NCBI RefSeq assembly: GCF_003627795.1
Contig: NZ_CP032685.1
Coordinates: forward strand, 1 to 64,000
Length of the DNA: 64,000 nt
Origin: Rhizobium sp. CCGE531
GTDB taxonomy: Bacteria; Pseudomonadota; Alphaproteobacteria; Rhizobiales; Rhizobiaceae
Direction: 5' to 3'
The notes under the pieces were generated by a model that did no database searches, was not told where the DNA came from, and worked only from the letters and a program-made list of their open reading frames with translations. The translations under genes were made by a program, and so were the position numbers. This document shows positions 27,220-35,790 of this stretch, piece by piece. Position 1 is the first letter of the stretch. Each line of letters begins with the position of its first letter.

Positions 27220-28686
27220 TCAGCCGGCCTGCTTCAGCGCGGCTTTCTCTGCCCGCAACTCCTCGATCGAACGGACATCGCGGCTTGCCGCACCCTTCCA
27301 ATCGCGCGTCTTGACCTTTCCGCGCGACAGGCGCTCCTTCGCTCCATCCACGGCATGTGCGTATTGCGGCAGCCAGCGGGCTTCGGCCACGACCATTTCA
27401 TCGACCATCTGCCAGACCTCCTCCGGTGTGGCGATGGCACCGACCAGTGGATCGTGCAGGACGGCAAGCTTCAGGAGGTCGATATCGCCGCTGATGGCGG
27501 CATGCACCGACATGCGCTGAACGTTGATCGAGGAAATGCAGGTGGCGGCACATGCCTCAGGCAGCGTGATGCCGGCCACCATGTTGATGCCGAAGCGATC
27601 GACGAAGCCGGGCGACTCGATGATGGCGTCGCTTGGCAGGTTGGTGATGACGCCATTGTTCTTGACGTTGAAATGGCCGCGATAGACCCGGTTGGTTTCC
27701 AGCGCTTCGAGAATATGGCTGGCATGCTCGTTCGATCTGTGGGCAGGGTCGATCGGCTGCGAGGCACTGTCGAGGATCTGCTGGAATTCCGTCTCGAACC
27801 AGTTGCGCGTCTCGGTGGAATGACGCAGGTAGCCGCCGGTCTCGCCATGGATCCAGTTCGACATATCGATCCACTTGTTGATCTCGTCGGGACGCTTGCG
27901 ATACCAGGGCAGGTATTCGGACAAATGACCATTGCTCTCGGTCGAATAGACGCCGAAACGCTTCAGCACGTCAATGCGCAGCTTTTCCTGCTGTGAGAAG
28001 ACTGGATGCGCCTCGAAGGCCGCGATCAGTTCGTCCTTGCCGATCTTGCGGCCGTTGAGACGCAGATCGACGAACCAGGTCTGGTGGTTGATGCCCGAGC
28101 AGATATAGTCGAGTTCGCGCTTGTCCTTCGCGCCGAGCACTTCGGCGATCTGTTCGGCGCCGTGCTGGACGCCATGGCAGAGACCGATCGTCTCGACCTT
28201 GCCGTATTCGATGGCGGCCCAGGTGTTCATTGCCATCGGGTTGGCATAGTTCAGAAACTTGGCGCCGCTCTCGGCAACGTCGCGGATATCCTTGCAGAAA
28301 TCGAGAATGACCGGAATGTTGCGCTGGCCGTAGAGAATGCCGCCGGCACAAATGGTATCGCCGACGCACTGGTCGATGCCGTATTTCAGCGGAATGCGGA
28401 TATCCTCGGCATAGGCCTCCAATCCGCCGACACGGACACAGCTGATGATGTAGCGCGCGCCTTCCAGCGCCTTGCGGCGATCCGTGGTGGCGGTGACGCG
28501 CGTCGGCAGCTTGTTGGCCTCGACGATCCGGTCGAGGATCGCCTTGATCATCGTCAGATTGTGCTCACTCAAGTCCGTCAGCGCGAACTCGACGTCGCGG
28601 AATTCCGGCACGCAGAGAATGTCGGTAAACAGCTTTTTCGTGAAGCCGACGCTGCCGGCGCCGATAATAGCGATTTTGAAACTCAT
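27220..28686 (-). CDS. agaL1: GH4 glycosidase (AgaL1-like alpha-galactosidase)
   Basis: A 488-residue NAD-dependent GH4 glycosidase, first gene of the operon. Visible motifs: Rossmann IIGAGSVGFTKKLF, NYANPMAMNTWAA, GLCHGVQHGAEQI with the metal-ligand Cys and His, and ICSGINHQTWF. It is related to but clearly distinct from the second GH4 gene at the other end of the operon, for example CHGVQHG against CHSVQGT, so the two may differ in substrate. The ATG at 28686 has GAAGGTGAGG upstream. It is divergent from the AraC regulator, with a 212-base promoter region between. Confidence 0.85.
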   Translation of the reverse strand: MSFKIAIIGAGSVGFTKKLFTDILCVPEFRDVEFALTDLSEHNLTMIKAILDRIVEANKLPTRVTATTDRRKALEGARYIISCVRVGGLEAYAEDIRIPLKYGIDQCVGDTICAGGILYGQRNIPVILDFCKDIRDVAESGAKFLNYANPMAMNTWAAIEYGKVETIGLCHGVQHGAEQIAEVLGAKDKRELDYICSGINHQTWFVDLRLNGRKIGKDELIAAFEAHPVFSQQEKLRIDVLKRFGVYSTESNGHLSEYLPWYRKRPDEINKWIDMSNWIHGETGGYLRHSTETRNWFETEFQQILDSASQPIDPAHRSNEHASHILEALETNRVYRGHFNVKNNGVITNLPSDAIIESPGFVDRFGINMVAGITLPEACAATCISSINVQRMSVHAAISGDIDLLKLAVLHDPLVGAIATPEEVWQMVDEMVVAEARWLPQYAHAVDGAKERLSRGKVKTRDWKGAASRDVRSIEELRAEKAALKQAG

Positions 28687-28752
28687 GATCCTCACCTTCA
28701 AGTCGGTCGAACGAGCAGCAGCAGGGGAGACGACGGTATTTTTGCCCTATGA

Positions 28753-28767
28753 TCGCAACGGTTGCGA
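28753..28767. promoter_or_regulatory. Palindrome TCGCAAC-G-GTTGCGA, candidate operator
   Basis: A perfect 15-base palindrome in the divergent region between the agaL1-like and AraC genes, 66 bases before the former start. It is too symmetrical for typical AraC direct-repeat sites and resembles operators of LacI/GalR-type repressors, so a second, unlinked regulator may act here. Confidence 0.4.
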
Positions 28768-28898
28768 AACAGGCCGAAATCGTGGTTTTTCCTCCAATCG
28801 CCGATCCTCAACGGCGGTCACGCGCTGTTTTCTGAGCGGAATTATGCCTATAATCATCCGGCCGAACAGAGAACAATTATGCTTTCAAGGGTAATTTT

Positions 28899-29801
28899 GT
28901 GCTGCAGGAATTGATCGATAATGGACAGGTCATGCGGACGGTTTCGCTGCCGCGCGGCCGCCACCGGCTGCATGCCATGCCGACCAGCGCCGGATACGAA
29001 GTCCGGCACGACGAACCCTATGATTGGGACGGGCGCCGGCGCGGCCAGACGCCGTTCACCGTGCTTCAGCACACGATCAGCGGCAGCGGTCGATTGCGCT
29101 ATGAAAACCGCAACTATCGTGTGAATTCCGGCGATACGCTGCTGGTGCTCGTGCCGCACAATCATCGCTACTGGCTGGAGAAGGGGGAGCGCTGGGAATA
29201 TTTCTGGATCTCGATGAATGGCGAGGAGGCGTTGCGCATCCATCGCCTGATCCTGTCCGCGGCCGGTCCCGTGTTGAAGCTGCAGCCGACAACCGTCGAT
29301 CATCTGGCCGATTGCGGCTTGCGGCTCGTCAGGGGCGCCACGACGCCCGCCTCGGCTTCCGCTATCGCCTATGAGGCGGCCATGGCGCTCTATGACGACG
29401 TCTTCGGCTCGCACGCCTTTGCTGCCGATCGCTCCGCCATGCAGATCGTCATCGATCATATCGATGCCAATCTCGACAAGCCGCTTCCCGTCGATGAGCT
29501 TGCGAAGGTGAGCGGGCTCAGCCGTGCGCATTTCTCGCGGGTCTTTGCCGAAAGCGAGGGCCTGTCGCCGGCGGAATTCGTGCTGCAGCAGCGCATGCAG
29601 CGCGCGGCGAAACTGCTGACGAAGGCTGCGTTCATTCCCGTCAAGGAGGTGGCGATCATGTCGGGCTTCGATGATGCCAATTATTTTTCCAAGGTGTTCC
29701 GCCGCATCTACGGCATCAATCCGACGGAGTTCCGCACGACCGGCATGTATGCCGCGGTGCGCAGCCCGGTCGAGGAGGCGAAGAACGGGCGAAACCGATA
29801 G
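28899..29801 (+). CDS. agpT: AraC-family transcriptional regulator (AgpT-like)
   Basis: A 300-residue regulator. The N-terminal cupin-like ligand domain includes HTISGSGRLRYENRNYRVNS and GDTLLVLVPHNHRYWLEKGE. The C-terminal double helix-turn-helix has LPVDELAKVSGLSRAHFSRV and VKEVAIMSGFDDANYFSKVF, then RRIYGINPTEFR, the AraC signature. The GTG at 28899 is eight bases after AAGGG. It is divergent from the alpha-galactoside operon, as expected for AgpT, the activator of that operon in Sinorhizobium. The inducer is probably an alpha-galactoside. Confidence 0.85.
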   Translation: MLQELIDNGQVMRTVSLPRGRHRLHAMPTSAGYEVRHDEPYDWDGRRRGQTPFTVLQHTISGSGRLRYENRNYRVNSGDTLLVLVPHNHRYWLEKGERWEYFWISMNGEEALRIHRLILSAAGPVLKLQPTTVDHLADCGLRLVRGATTPASASAIAYEAAMALYDDVFGSHAFAADRSAMQIVIDHIDANLDKPLPVDELAKVSGLSRAHFSRVFAESEGLSPAEFVLQQRMQRAAKLLTKAAFIPVKEVAIMSGFDDANYFSKVFRRIYGINPTEFRTTGMYAAVRSPVEEAKNGRNR

Positions 29802-29996
29802 GTCATGCGAGGCGGCAAGCGCTGCTATCGTTCGCTGTCCGGAAAATCAAAATCCGCCAACCGGTCGCATTGCGCGACTGCGATGAGCCTGTATACATAT
29901 CGCCCCGCGGCGCTGTGCCTTCCTCGCCGCGCGCCTGATTTTCAAGCAACATCTGTTCGTCCCCCGATGCGACGGGCTTAATCGATAGGATTGAAT

Positions 29997-32240
29997 ATGC
30001 GTTCTGTTGTCGCCTTCAACGAATCCTGGACGTTTCATGAAGGATTTTCGCCGGGAGATGCCGGCCGTCGACAGGAAGGAGAGAGCGTCACGCTGCCGCA
30101 TACGGCTGTCGAGCTGCCCTTCAACTATTTCGACGAGAAATCCTATCAGCGCGCCTTCACCTATCAGAAGATAGTGAACTGGGACGAGGCATTCGCCGGG
30201 CGTGAGATATCGCTGATCTTCGATGCGGCCATGGCCGATGCCGTCGTCTATCTGAACGGCGAGGAGATCGTTGCCCACAAGGACGGCTATACACCCTTCG
30301 AGGCGCGCTTGACCGGTCGTCTGCGCCAGGGCGAGAACCTGATCACGGTCAAGATCGATGGCAGCGAGAACCCGGAGATCCCGCCTTTCGGCGGCCGGAT
30401 CGATTATTTGACCTATGCCGGGATCTATCGTGATGTCTGGTTGAAGCTGACCGCTCCCGTCTCGGTCGCCAACATCAAGGTCGAGACTGGTGATGTCCTC
30501 TCCGATCTCAAATCCGCGACCGTACGCTGCGACATCTCCAATCCGCAAAATCTCGCTTTCAAGGGCAGGGTGACCGTTACTCTGCGATCCCGCGATGGCA
30601 AGGCAATTGCCTCGGGACAGACCGACACCTCCGCCAAGAGCGTAACGCTCGGCTTCGATGGTCTTGCGGGCATCTCGCTTTGGGATATCGACAATCCCGC
30701 CCTCTATTCCGCCGAGGTCGAGCTTGCGACCGATCACGGGACGGATCGTCACGCCACGACTTTCGGCTTCCGCACCGCGAGCTTTACCGCTGAGGGTTTT
30801 CTGCTGAACGGAAAGAAGTTGAAGCTGCGCGGCCTCAACCGCCATCAGGCCTTTCCCTATGTCGGCTATGCGATGGGCCGTTCCGCCCAGGAGCGTGACG
30901 CCGAAATCATGAAGCGCACGCTGAAATGCAACATCGTGCGCACCTCGCATTATCCCCAGTCGAAGTGGTTCCTCGACCATTGCGATCGTATCGGCCTTCT
31001 GGTTTTCGAGGAAATCCCCGGCTGGCAGCATATCGGCGATAAGGAATGGCAGCAGGAATCGATCCGCAACGTGCGCCGCATGATCGAGCGCGACTGGAAC
31101 CATCCCTCGATCGTCATCTGGGGCGTGCGCATCAACGAATCCCAGGATTCTCACGATTTCTACGCCGAGACGAACCGGTTGGCGCGCGAGCTCGATCCGA
31201 CGCGCCAGACCGGCGGCGTTCGCTATATCACCGAGAGCGAGATGCTCGAGGACGTCTACACCATGAATGATTTCATCCTCGGCAACGAGGAGTTGCCGGG
31301 TGCCAACCGGCCGCGCACGCCGCTGAGGCCACAGCAGGAAAACACCGGTCTTTCCAAGGACGTACCATATCTCATCACCGAATTCGGCGGCCATATGTAT
31401 CCGACGAAGATCTATGACCAGGAGCAGCGCCAGGCCGAGCATGTGCGCCGGCATCTGGAAGTCCTGAATGCCGCCTATGGCGATCCGTCGATATCAGGCG
31501 CCATCGGATGGTGCATGTTCGACTACAACACGCATAGCGATTTCGGCTCGGGCGACCGCATCTGCTATCATGGCGTCATGGACATGTTCCGCGAGCCGAA
31601 ATTCGCCGCTTATGTCTATGCCAGCCAATGCGAGCCCGCCGAAGAGATCGTCATGAAGCCGGTGACGATCTGGGCGCGCGGCGAGCGCAATATCGGCGGC
31701 GCTCTGCCGCTGGTCGTGCTCACAAATTGCGACGAGGTCGAGCTGCGTTACGGTTCGCTGACCAAGCGCCTCGGCCCGGATCGGGAGACTTTCCCGCACC
31801 TGCCGCATCCTCCCGTCGTCTTCGATCACCGTTCCTTCACGCCGGACGAACTCGGCGTATGGGGGATGGAGTGGGAGGATGTACATTTCACCGGCTATAT
31901 CGGCGGCAAACAGGTGCTGGAGCATCATATGGTCGCTAATCCATTGCCGACGTCGCTTCAGGTGGAGGCCGATGCCGATACCCTGCGCGCGGGCGAGCGC
32001 GACACGGTGCGCGTCATCGTGCGCGCGCTCGATCAGGCTGGCTCGCGCCTGCCTTTCCTCAATGAGGCCGTCACCATCAAGGTCGATGGCCCGGCGAAGG
32101 TCATCGGCCCTGCAACCGTCGCATTCCAAGGCGGAACCACGGGCTTCTGGCTGCAGGCAACGGGAGAGGCTGGCGCCATCAAGCTCGACATCGCGTCTGC
32201 GCGCTTTGCCAACCAAAGCCTGAGCTTCACCGCGAAATAA
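29997..32240 (+). CDS. Beta-galactosidase-like glycosidase, GH2 family
   Basis: A 747-residue GH2 enzyme, probably cytoplasmic since no signal peptide is seen. Domains in order: a sugar-binding jelly roll (about 1-150, with SLIFDAAMADAVVYLNGEEI and DYLTYAGIYRDVWL), an immunoglobulin-like domain, a catalytic barrel from about residue 265 (LNGKKLKLRGLNRHQAFPY; acid/base E381 in GVRINESQ; nucleophile E462 in ITEFGGH) and C-terminal beta domains. Beta-galactosidase or beta-glucuronidase are both possible; the galactoside genes before it favour the first. The ATG at 29997 has TAGGA upstream. It follows the AraC gene by 195 bases and may have its own promoter. Confidence 0.82.
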   Translation: MRSVVAFNESWTFHEGFSPGDAGRRQEGESVTLPHTAVELPFNYFDEKSYQRAFTYQKIVNWDEAFAGREISLIFDAAMADAVVYLNGEEIVAHKDGYTPFEARLTGRLRQGENLITVKIDGSENPEIPPFGGRIDYLTYAGIYRDVWLKLTAPVSVANIKVETGDVLSDLKSATVRCDISNPQNLAFKGRVTVTLRSRDGKAIASGQTDTSAKSVTLGFDGLAGISLWDIDNPALYSAEVELATDHGTDRHATTFGFRTASFTAEGFLLNGKKLKLRGLNRHQAFPYVGYAMGRSAQERDAEIMKRTLKCNIVRTSHYPQSKWFLDHCDRIGLLVFEEIPGWQHIGDKEWQQESIRNVRRMIERDWNHPSIVIWGVRINESQDSHDFYAETNRLARELDPTRQTGGVRYITESEMLEDVYTMNDFILGNEELPGANRPRTPLRPQQENTGLSKDVPYLITEFGGHMYPTKIYDQEQRQAEHVRRHLEVLNAAYGDPSISGAIGWCMFDYNTHSDFGSGDRICYHGVMDMFREPKFAAYVYASQCEPAEEIVMKPVTIWARGERNIGGALPLVVLTNCDEVELRYGSLTKRLGPDRETFPHLPHPPVVFDHRSFTPDELGVWGMEWEDVHFTGYIGGKQVLEHHMVANPLPTSLQVEADADTLRAGERDTVRVIVRALDQAGSRLPFLNEAVTIKVDGPAKVIGPATVAFQGGTTGFWLQATGEAGAIKLDIASARFANQSLSFTAK

Positions 32241-32261
32241 GCGAGCTGCCGGCTCCCGTCG

Positions 32262-33173
32262 TCACGCGGCGGAGCCGGCAATTTCTCCCGGGATTTGCGG
32301 GATCGACTGCAGCAGCGTCTGCCGTGCCGAGGCGAGATGCTGGCGGCAGGCGGCATCGATCCTTTGCTGGTCGCGCGATTGCAGCGCTTCGATATAGTCG
32401 AGATGCTCCGCTACGGCGCGGGCATTGCGGTCGCGTGCGAAAGCCTTGTTCCACTGATAGTGATAGTGAAAAATGATGGCGATGACGTCGTAGAACTCGG
32501 TGATGAAGCGGTTCTTCGAGGCACGATGGATGAGAAGGTGAAACTTTTCGTCGAGGCGTGAGAAGTCGCGGTAATGCGCGTCGAAATCTCTGAGCAGTTC
32601 GTGGTGTTCCTGCTCGATCGCCTTGAGATTTTCCCAAGCACGATGATTGGCGGGCAGGCGGCCGAACTCGGCCGCGGAATGCAGCTCGAACATTTCCCGC
32701 ACGTCAGCAAGCTCGAGCGCGAATTCGCTGGTGAAGCCTTTGAGAATCCAATGGCTGTTCGGTCGCTTCTCGATCAGGCCGAAACGGCTGAAACGAATGA
32801 GAAACTCACGGACGACGGAGGTGCCGGTGCCGATTTCGCGCGCCAGTTCCAGCTCGTTGATCTGCATGCCGGGCTGGGCTTCATCGGACATGATGCGCAT
32901 CATGAAGCTGCGCTCGATGATATCGTGCAGTGAATCGGTTTCTTCCTTGGGGAAGAAATCGGCCTGGGTCGGCAGGCGCAGAACCGTCTTCTGCCGCTTG
33001 TTCCAGAGAATGATGCCGGCGTCATTTAGACGCATGAGGATCGCCCGCGCCGTGCTGCGGCTGACGCCGAGTTCGGCGGCGATTTCCGGTTCGCTCGGCA
33101 GCTCGGTATCGGGCTTCAGGCGGGCCGCATAGCGATTGTAGGCCTCCTTGAAGAGCGTGTTTTGCCTTGCCAT
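32262..33173 (-). CDS. GntR/FCD-family regulator with two winged-helix segments
   Basis: A 303-residue regulator. The first winged helix has LPSEPEIAAELGVSRSTARA and ILMRLNDAGIILW. A second one follows from about residue 100, with INELELAREIGTGTSVVREF and LIRFSRFGLIEKR. The C-terminal helical ligand domain is FCD-like, with RLDEKFHLLIHRASKN and HLDYIEALQSRDQQRIDAAC. Two DNA-binding segments in one GntR protein are unusual. The ATG at 33173 is five bases after GAGG; an ATG at 33191 is an alternative. It is divergent from the aldose dehydrogenase/ABC transporter genes, which it probably represses. Confidence 0.75.
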   Translation of the reverse strand: MARQNTLFKEAYNRYAARLKPDTELPSEPEIAAELGVSRSTARAILMRLNDAGIILWNKRQKTVLRLPTQADFFPKEETDSLHDIIERSFMMRIMSDEAQPGMQINELELAREIGTGTSVVREFLIRFSRFGLIEKRPNSHWILKGFTSEFALELADVREMFELHSAAEFGRLPANHRAWENLKAIEQEHHELLRDFDAHYRDFSRLDEKFHLLIHRASKNRFITEFYDVIAIIFHYHYQWNKAFARDRNARAVAEHLDYIEALQSRDQQRIDAACRQHLASARQTLLQSIPQIPGEIAGSAA

Positions 33174-33307
33174 TTCCCCCTCGCGTATCATCGCCGCTCT
33201 TTGCCGGCGGCGCTGTCTGAACCATGTCCTGGTGGCAGTCAATTGCAGGAGTTCTGTCGAAACCACTGTTTCCGCCGTCTCCCGTGGCAGTCCCCGTGAT
33301 TTCCTCG

Positions 33308-33336
33308 TTGACACCAAAATGTTTATTGTAGATAAA
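33308..33336 (+). promoter_or_regulatory. Candidate promoter with overlapping operator
   Basis: TTGACA (33308-33313) and GATAAA (33331-33336) are 17 bases apart, about 85 bases before the aldose dehydrogenase start. The inverted repeat TTTAT-tgtag-ATAAA (33322-33336) covers the -10 element, a fitting place for repression by the divergent GntR protein. Confidence 0.45.
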
Positions 33337-33419
33337 AAACAAAATCAATGGCGATGGATGTGGAGCGCTTCCGTTAACGCCACCGAAATTGAAATGACCG
33401 TCATCACAAGGGAGAGGTG

Positions 33420-34439
33420 ATGCAGAGAAGAACAATCGGCGGGACGGGCCTTGAGGTCACGGAGATCAGCTTCGGCGCTGCGGCGCTGGGCGGCCTCTAT
33501 CGCTCCTGCCCCCGCGACCAGGCGATGGAAACCCTGCAGGCGGCCTGGGACAGCGGCATCCGCTATTTCGACGTGGCGCCCTGGTATGGCTTCGGTCTTG
33601 GCGAGCGCCGCGTCGGCGATTTTCTGCGCGATCAACCTGAGAACAGCTATGTGCTGTCGACCAAGGTCGGTCGACTCATGCGGCCGGTGCCGAGCGACAA
33701 GGTGCCGGATTACGGCTACATCGACCCACTGCCTTTCGATGCCGACTATGATTATTCCTATGACGGCATCATGCGCTCGGTCGAGTTCAGCTATGCGCGC
33801 CTCGGGCTCAATCGCATCGATATTCTCTATGTCCACGACATCGGCGGCTATACCCACGGCAAGGCGCTCAACGAGCACTATCTCGGCCAGCTCTTGGGAT
33901 CCGGGTTGAAGGCTCTGGAGGAGCTGAAATCATCCGGGGCGATCAAGGCTTATGGCCTTGGCGTCAACGAGGTGCCGGTCTGCCTGGACGTAATGCATGC
34001 GGCCGATATCGACTGCATTCTGCTGGCGGGCCGTTACACGCTGCTGGACCGCTCGGCCGTTGCCGAGCTGTTGCCGCTTTGCGAGAAGAAGGGGACATCC
34101 CTGGTCGTGGGTGGTGTCTTCAATTCCGGCATTCTGGCGACAGGTCCGGTACCCGGCGCGCATTTCGACTATCTGCCGGCTACACCGGATATCCTCGCCA
34201 AGGTTGGGGCGATGGAGGAAATCGCCCGCAAGCATGGCGCTCCGCTCGCCCAGCCGGCGCTTCAATTCCCGCTGCGCAGTCCTTGCGTAGCTTCGGTGCT
34301 GATCGGCACCGCGAAGCCGGAAAGTCTTGTCCGCAACATGCAGCTCGTGGAGCCCCGCCTTCCCGACAGTCTCTATGCGGAATTCGAAGGATTAACCCTG
34401 GTTGCGCCTCCTTTGGGAGCCGAAGCCGTCCGGGTCTAG
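33420..34439 (+). CDS. Aldo/keto reductase, aldose (L-fucose) dehydrogenase type
   Basis: A 339-residue NAD(P)-dependent oxidoreductase with the aldo/keto reductase barrel. Motifs: RYFDVAPWYGFGLGERRVG with the catalytic Asp and Tyr, LSTKVGRLMRPV with the catalytic Lys, ILYVHDIGGYTHG with the active-site His, and a C-terminal VLIGTAKPESLVRNM cofactor segment. This subgroup contains D-threo-aldose 1-dehydrogenase and L-fucose dehydrogenase, which oxidise the sugar to a lactone. It is the first gene of a sugar-uptake cluster, so it probably acts on the imported sugar. GGGAGAGG precedes the ATG at 33420; a GTG three bases earlier is equally possible. Confidence 0.82.
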   Translation: MQRRTIGGTGLEVTEISFGAAALGGLYRSCPRDQAMETLQAAWDSGIRYFDVAPWYGFGLGERRVGDFLRDQPENSYVLSTKVGRLMRPVPSDKVPDYGYIDPLPFDADYDYSYDGIMRSVEFSYARLGLNRIDILYVHDIGGYTHGKALNEHYLGQLLGSGLKALEELKSSGAIKAYGLGVNEVPVCLDVMHAADIDCILLAGRYTLLDRSAVAELLPLCEKKGTSLVVGGVFNSGILATGPVPGAHFDYLPATPDILAKVGAMEEIARKHGAPLAQPALQFPLRSPCVASVLIGTAKPESLVRNMQLVEPRLPDSLYAEFEGLTLVAPPLGAEAVRV

Positions 34440-34532
34440 CAATTCCAGGAAAAGTGCGAAGCGGTTTTCCTGGAATTGCGTTGAAATAACAGATGGAGCG
34501 ATTTTGCAATTCCGTGAGATGCTAAACCGCTT
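34439..34532. repeat. RIME-type intergenic palindrome, copy 1
   Basis: It starts at the aldose dehydrogenase stop codon. The first palindrome is GCAATTCCAGGAAAA...TTTTCCTGGAATTGC (34439-34479), with GTGCGAAGCGG in the loop. A second, degraded half follows (AGCGATTTTG to CTAAACCGCTTC). The layout and sequence match the Rhizobium-specific intergenic mosaic element. A better preserved copy lies at 38349-38447. Confidence 0.75.
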
Positions 34533-34710
34533 CGACAGATTGGGAGCTACCGAGCTGTCCGGAGAGACGGCTCGAGCAGGAGGAAAGCCTGTTTTGGCGT
34601 CGGTGGCTTTTCCGCCGCGCGATGCGTGACGCCGCAAGGCGTCGCGATGCCAACCGTAAGCGTTCAGCGGCAGGTGTGCAGGAGAGAGAACGCGTTGAGA
34701 GGAGAAGCAG

Positions 34711-35700
34711 ATGAAAATTGCCAAGTCACTTTTGTCCCGCCGCAGCTTTGCCGGCCTTGCCGGTGCTGCCGTCATCGCCATGGCGATGCCCATGCAGTCC
34801 TTCGCGGCCGACGTGACCATCCCGATTATCGTCAAGGATACGACATCCTTCTACTGGCAGATCGTTCTTGCCGGCGCTCGCCAGGCAGGCAAGGATCTCG
34901 GCGTGAAGGTGCCGGAGCTCGGCGCTCAATCGGAATCCGACATTAACGGCCAAATCAGCATTCTCGAAAACGCCGTTGCCGGCAAGCCGGCCGCCGTGGT
35001 CATTTCACCGACGGAATTCAAGGCGCTCGGCAAGCCCGTGGATGAAGCCGCCAAGTCCGTGCCGGTCGTCGGCATCGACTCTGGCGCCGATTCCAAGGCC
35101 TTCGTCTCGTTCCTGACCACCGACAACGTCCAGGGCGGCCGCATCGCCGCTGATGGTCTTGCCGCCGCAATCAAGGGCATGACCGGCAAGGAAGAGGGTG
35201 AGATCGCCATCATCACCAGCCTTCCAGGCGTCGGCTCCCTCGATCAGCGTCGCCAGGGCTTCCTGGAAGAGGTCAAGAGCAAATATCCGGGCCTCAAGGT
35301 CGTTGCTGACAAGTATGGCGATGGCCAGGCAACCACCGGCCTCAACATCATGACCGACCTGATCACGGCCAATCCGAAGCTCGTCGGCGTCTTCGCCTCC
35401 AACCTGATCATGGCGCAGGGCGTCGGCCAGGCCATCGCCGAAAACAAGCTCGGCGACAAGATCAAGGTCATCGGCTTCGACAATGACGACAAGACCGTCG
35501 GCTTCCTGAAGTCGGGCGTACTTGCCGGTCTCGTGGTGCAGGACCCCTATCGCATGGGCTATGACGGCATCAAGACGGCGCTCGCCGCTTCCAAGAAGGA
35601 AAAGGTTGCTGCCAATGTCGACACCGGCGCCAACCTCGTCACCAAGGCGAACATGAGCGATCCGAAGATCGACGCCCTGTTGAATCCGAAGGTCAAGTAA
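34711..35700 (+). CDS. Sugar ABC transporter substrate-binding protein (RbsB type)
   Basis: A 329-residue periplasmic binding protein. The N-terminus LLSRRSFAGLAGAAVIAMAM has an RR pair before the hydrophobic stretch, so Tat export is possible; cleavage is near SFAA. Family segments: ILENAVAGKPAAVVISPTEF, VPVVGIDSGADSKAFVSFLT, VGSLDQRRQGFLEEVKSKYP and KVIGFDNDDKTVGFLKSGV. GAGAGGAGAAG lies just before the ATG at 34711. It is followed by a hairpin and then the ATPase and permease genes of the same importer. The sugar is unknown; the adjacent aldose dehydrogenase makes a fucose- or arabinose-like aldose plausible. Confidence 0.88.
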   Translation: MKIAKSLLSRRSFAGLAGAAVIAMAMPMQSFAADVTIPIIVKDTTSFYWQIVLAGARQAGKDLGVKVPELGAQSESDINGQISILENAVAGKPAAVVISPTEFKALGKPVDEAAKSVPVVGIDSGADSKAFVSFLTTDNVQGGRIAADGLAAAIKGMTGKEEGEIAIITSLPGVGSLDQRRQGFLEEVKSKYPGLKVVADKYGDGQATTGLNIMTDLITANPKLVGVFASNLIMAQGVGQAIAENKLGDKIKVIGFDNDDKTVGFLKSGVLAGLVVQDPYRMGYDGIKTALAASKKEKVAANVDTGANLVTKANMSDPKIDALLNPKVK

Positions 35701-35706
35701 GCTTGA

Positions 35707-35738
35707 GGCCGCGCCCGAGGGATCGGGCGCGGCCTTTT
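35707..35738 (+). terminator. Hairpin after the binding-protein gene, partial terminator
   Basis: GGCCGCGCCCGA pairs with TCGGGCGCGGCC around a four-base loop, and TTTT follows at 35735-35738. It sits seven bases after the binding-protein stop and within the operon, so it probably lets part of transcription stop, giving more binding protein than ATPase and permease. Confidence 0.7.
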
Positions 35739-35790
35739 CGTCTGGCCGCCCCGAGGCGGCCGAGCGGAGATGCGAGAGGGAGGAGACGCC

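Noticed and set aside
34628..34643. Small hairpin GACGCC-GCAA-GGCGTC before the sugar-binding protein gene
   Set aside because: Short stem with no known riboswitch or terminator context; possibly part of a repeat but not supported.
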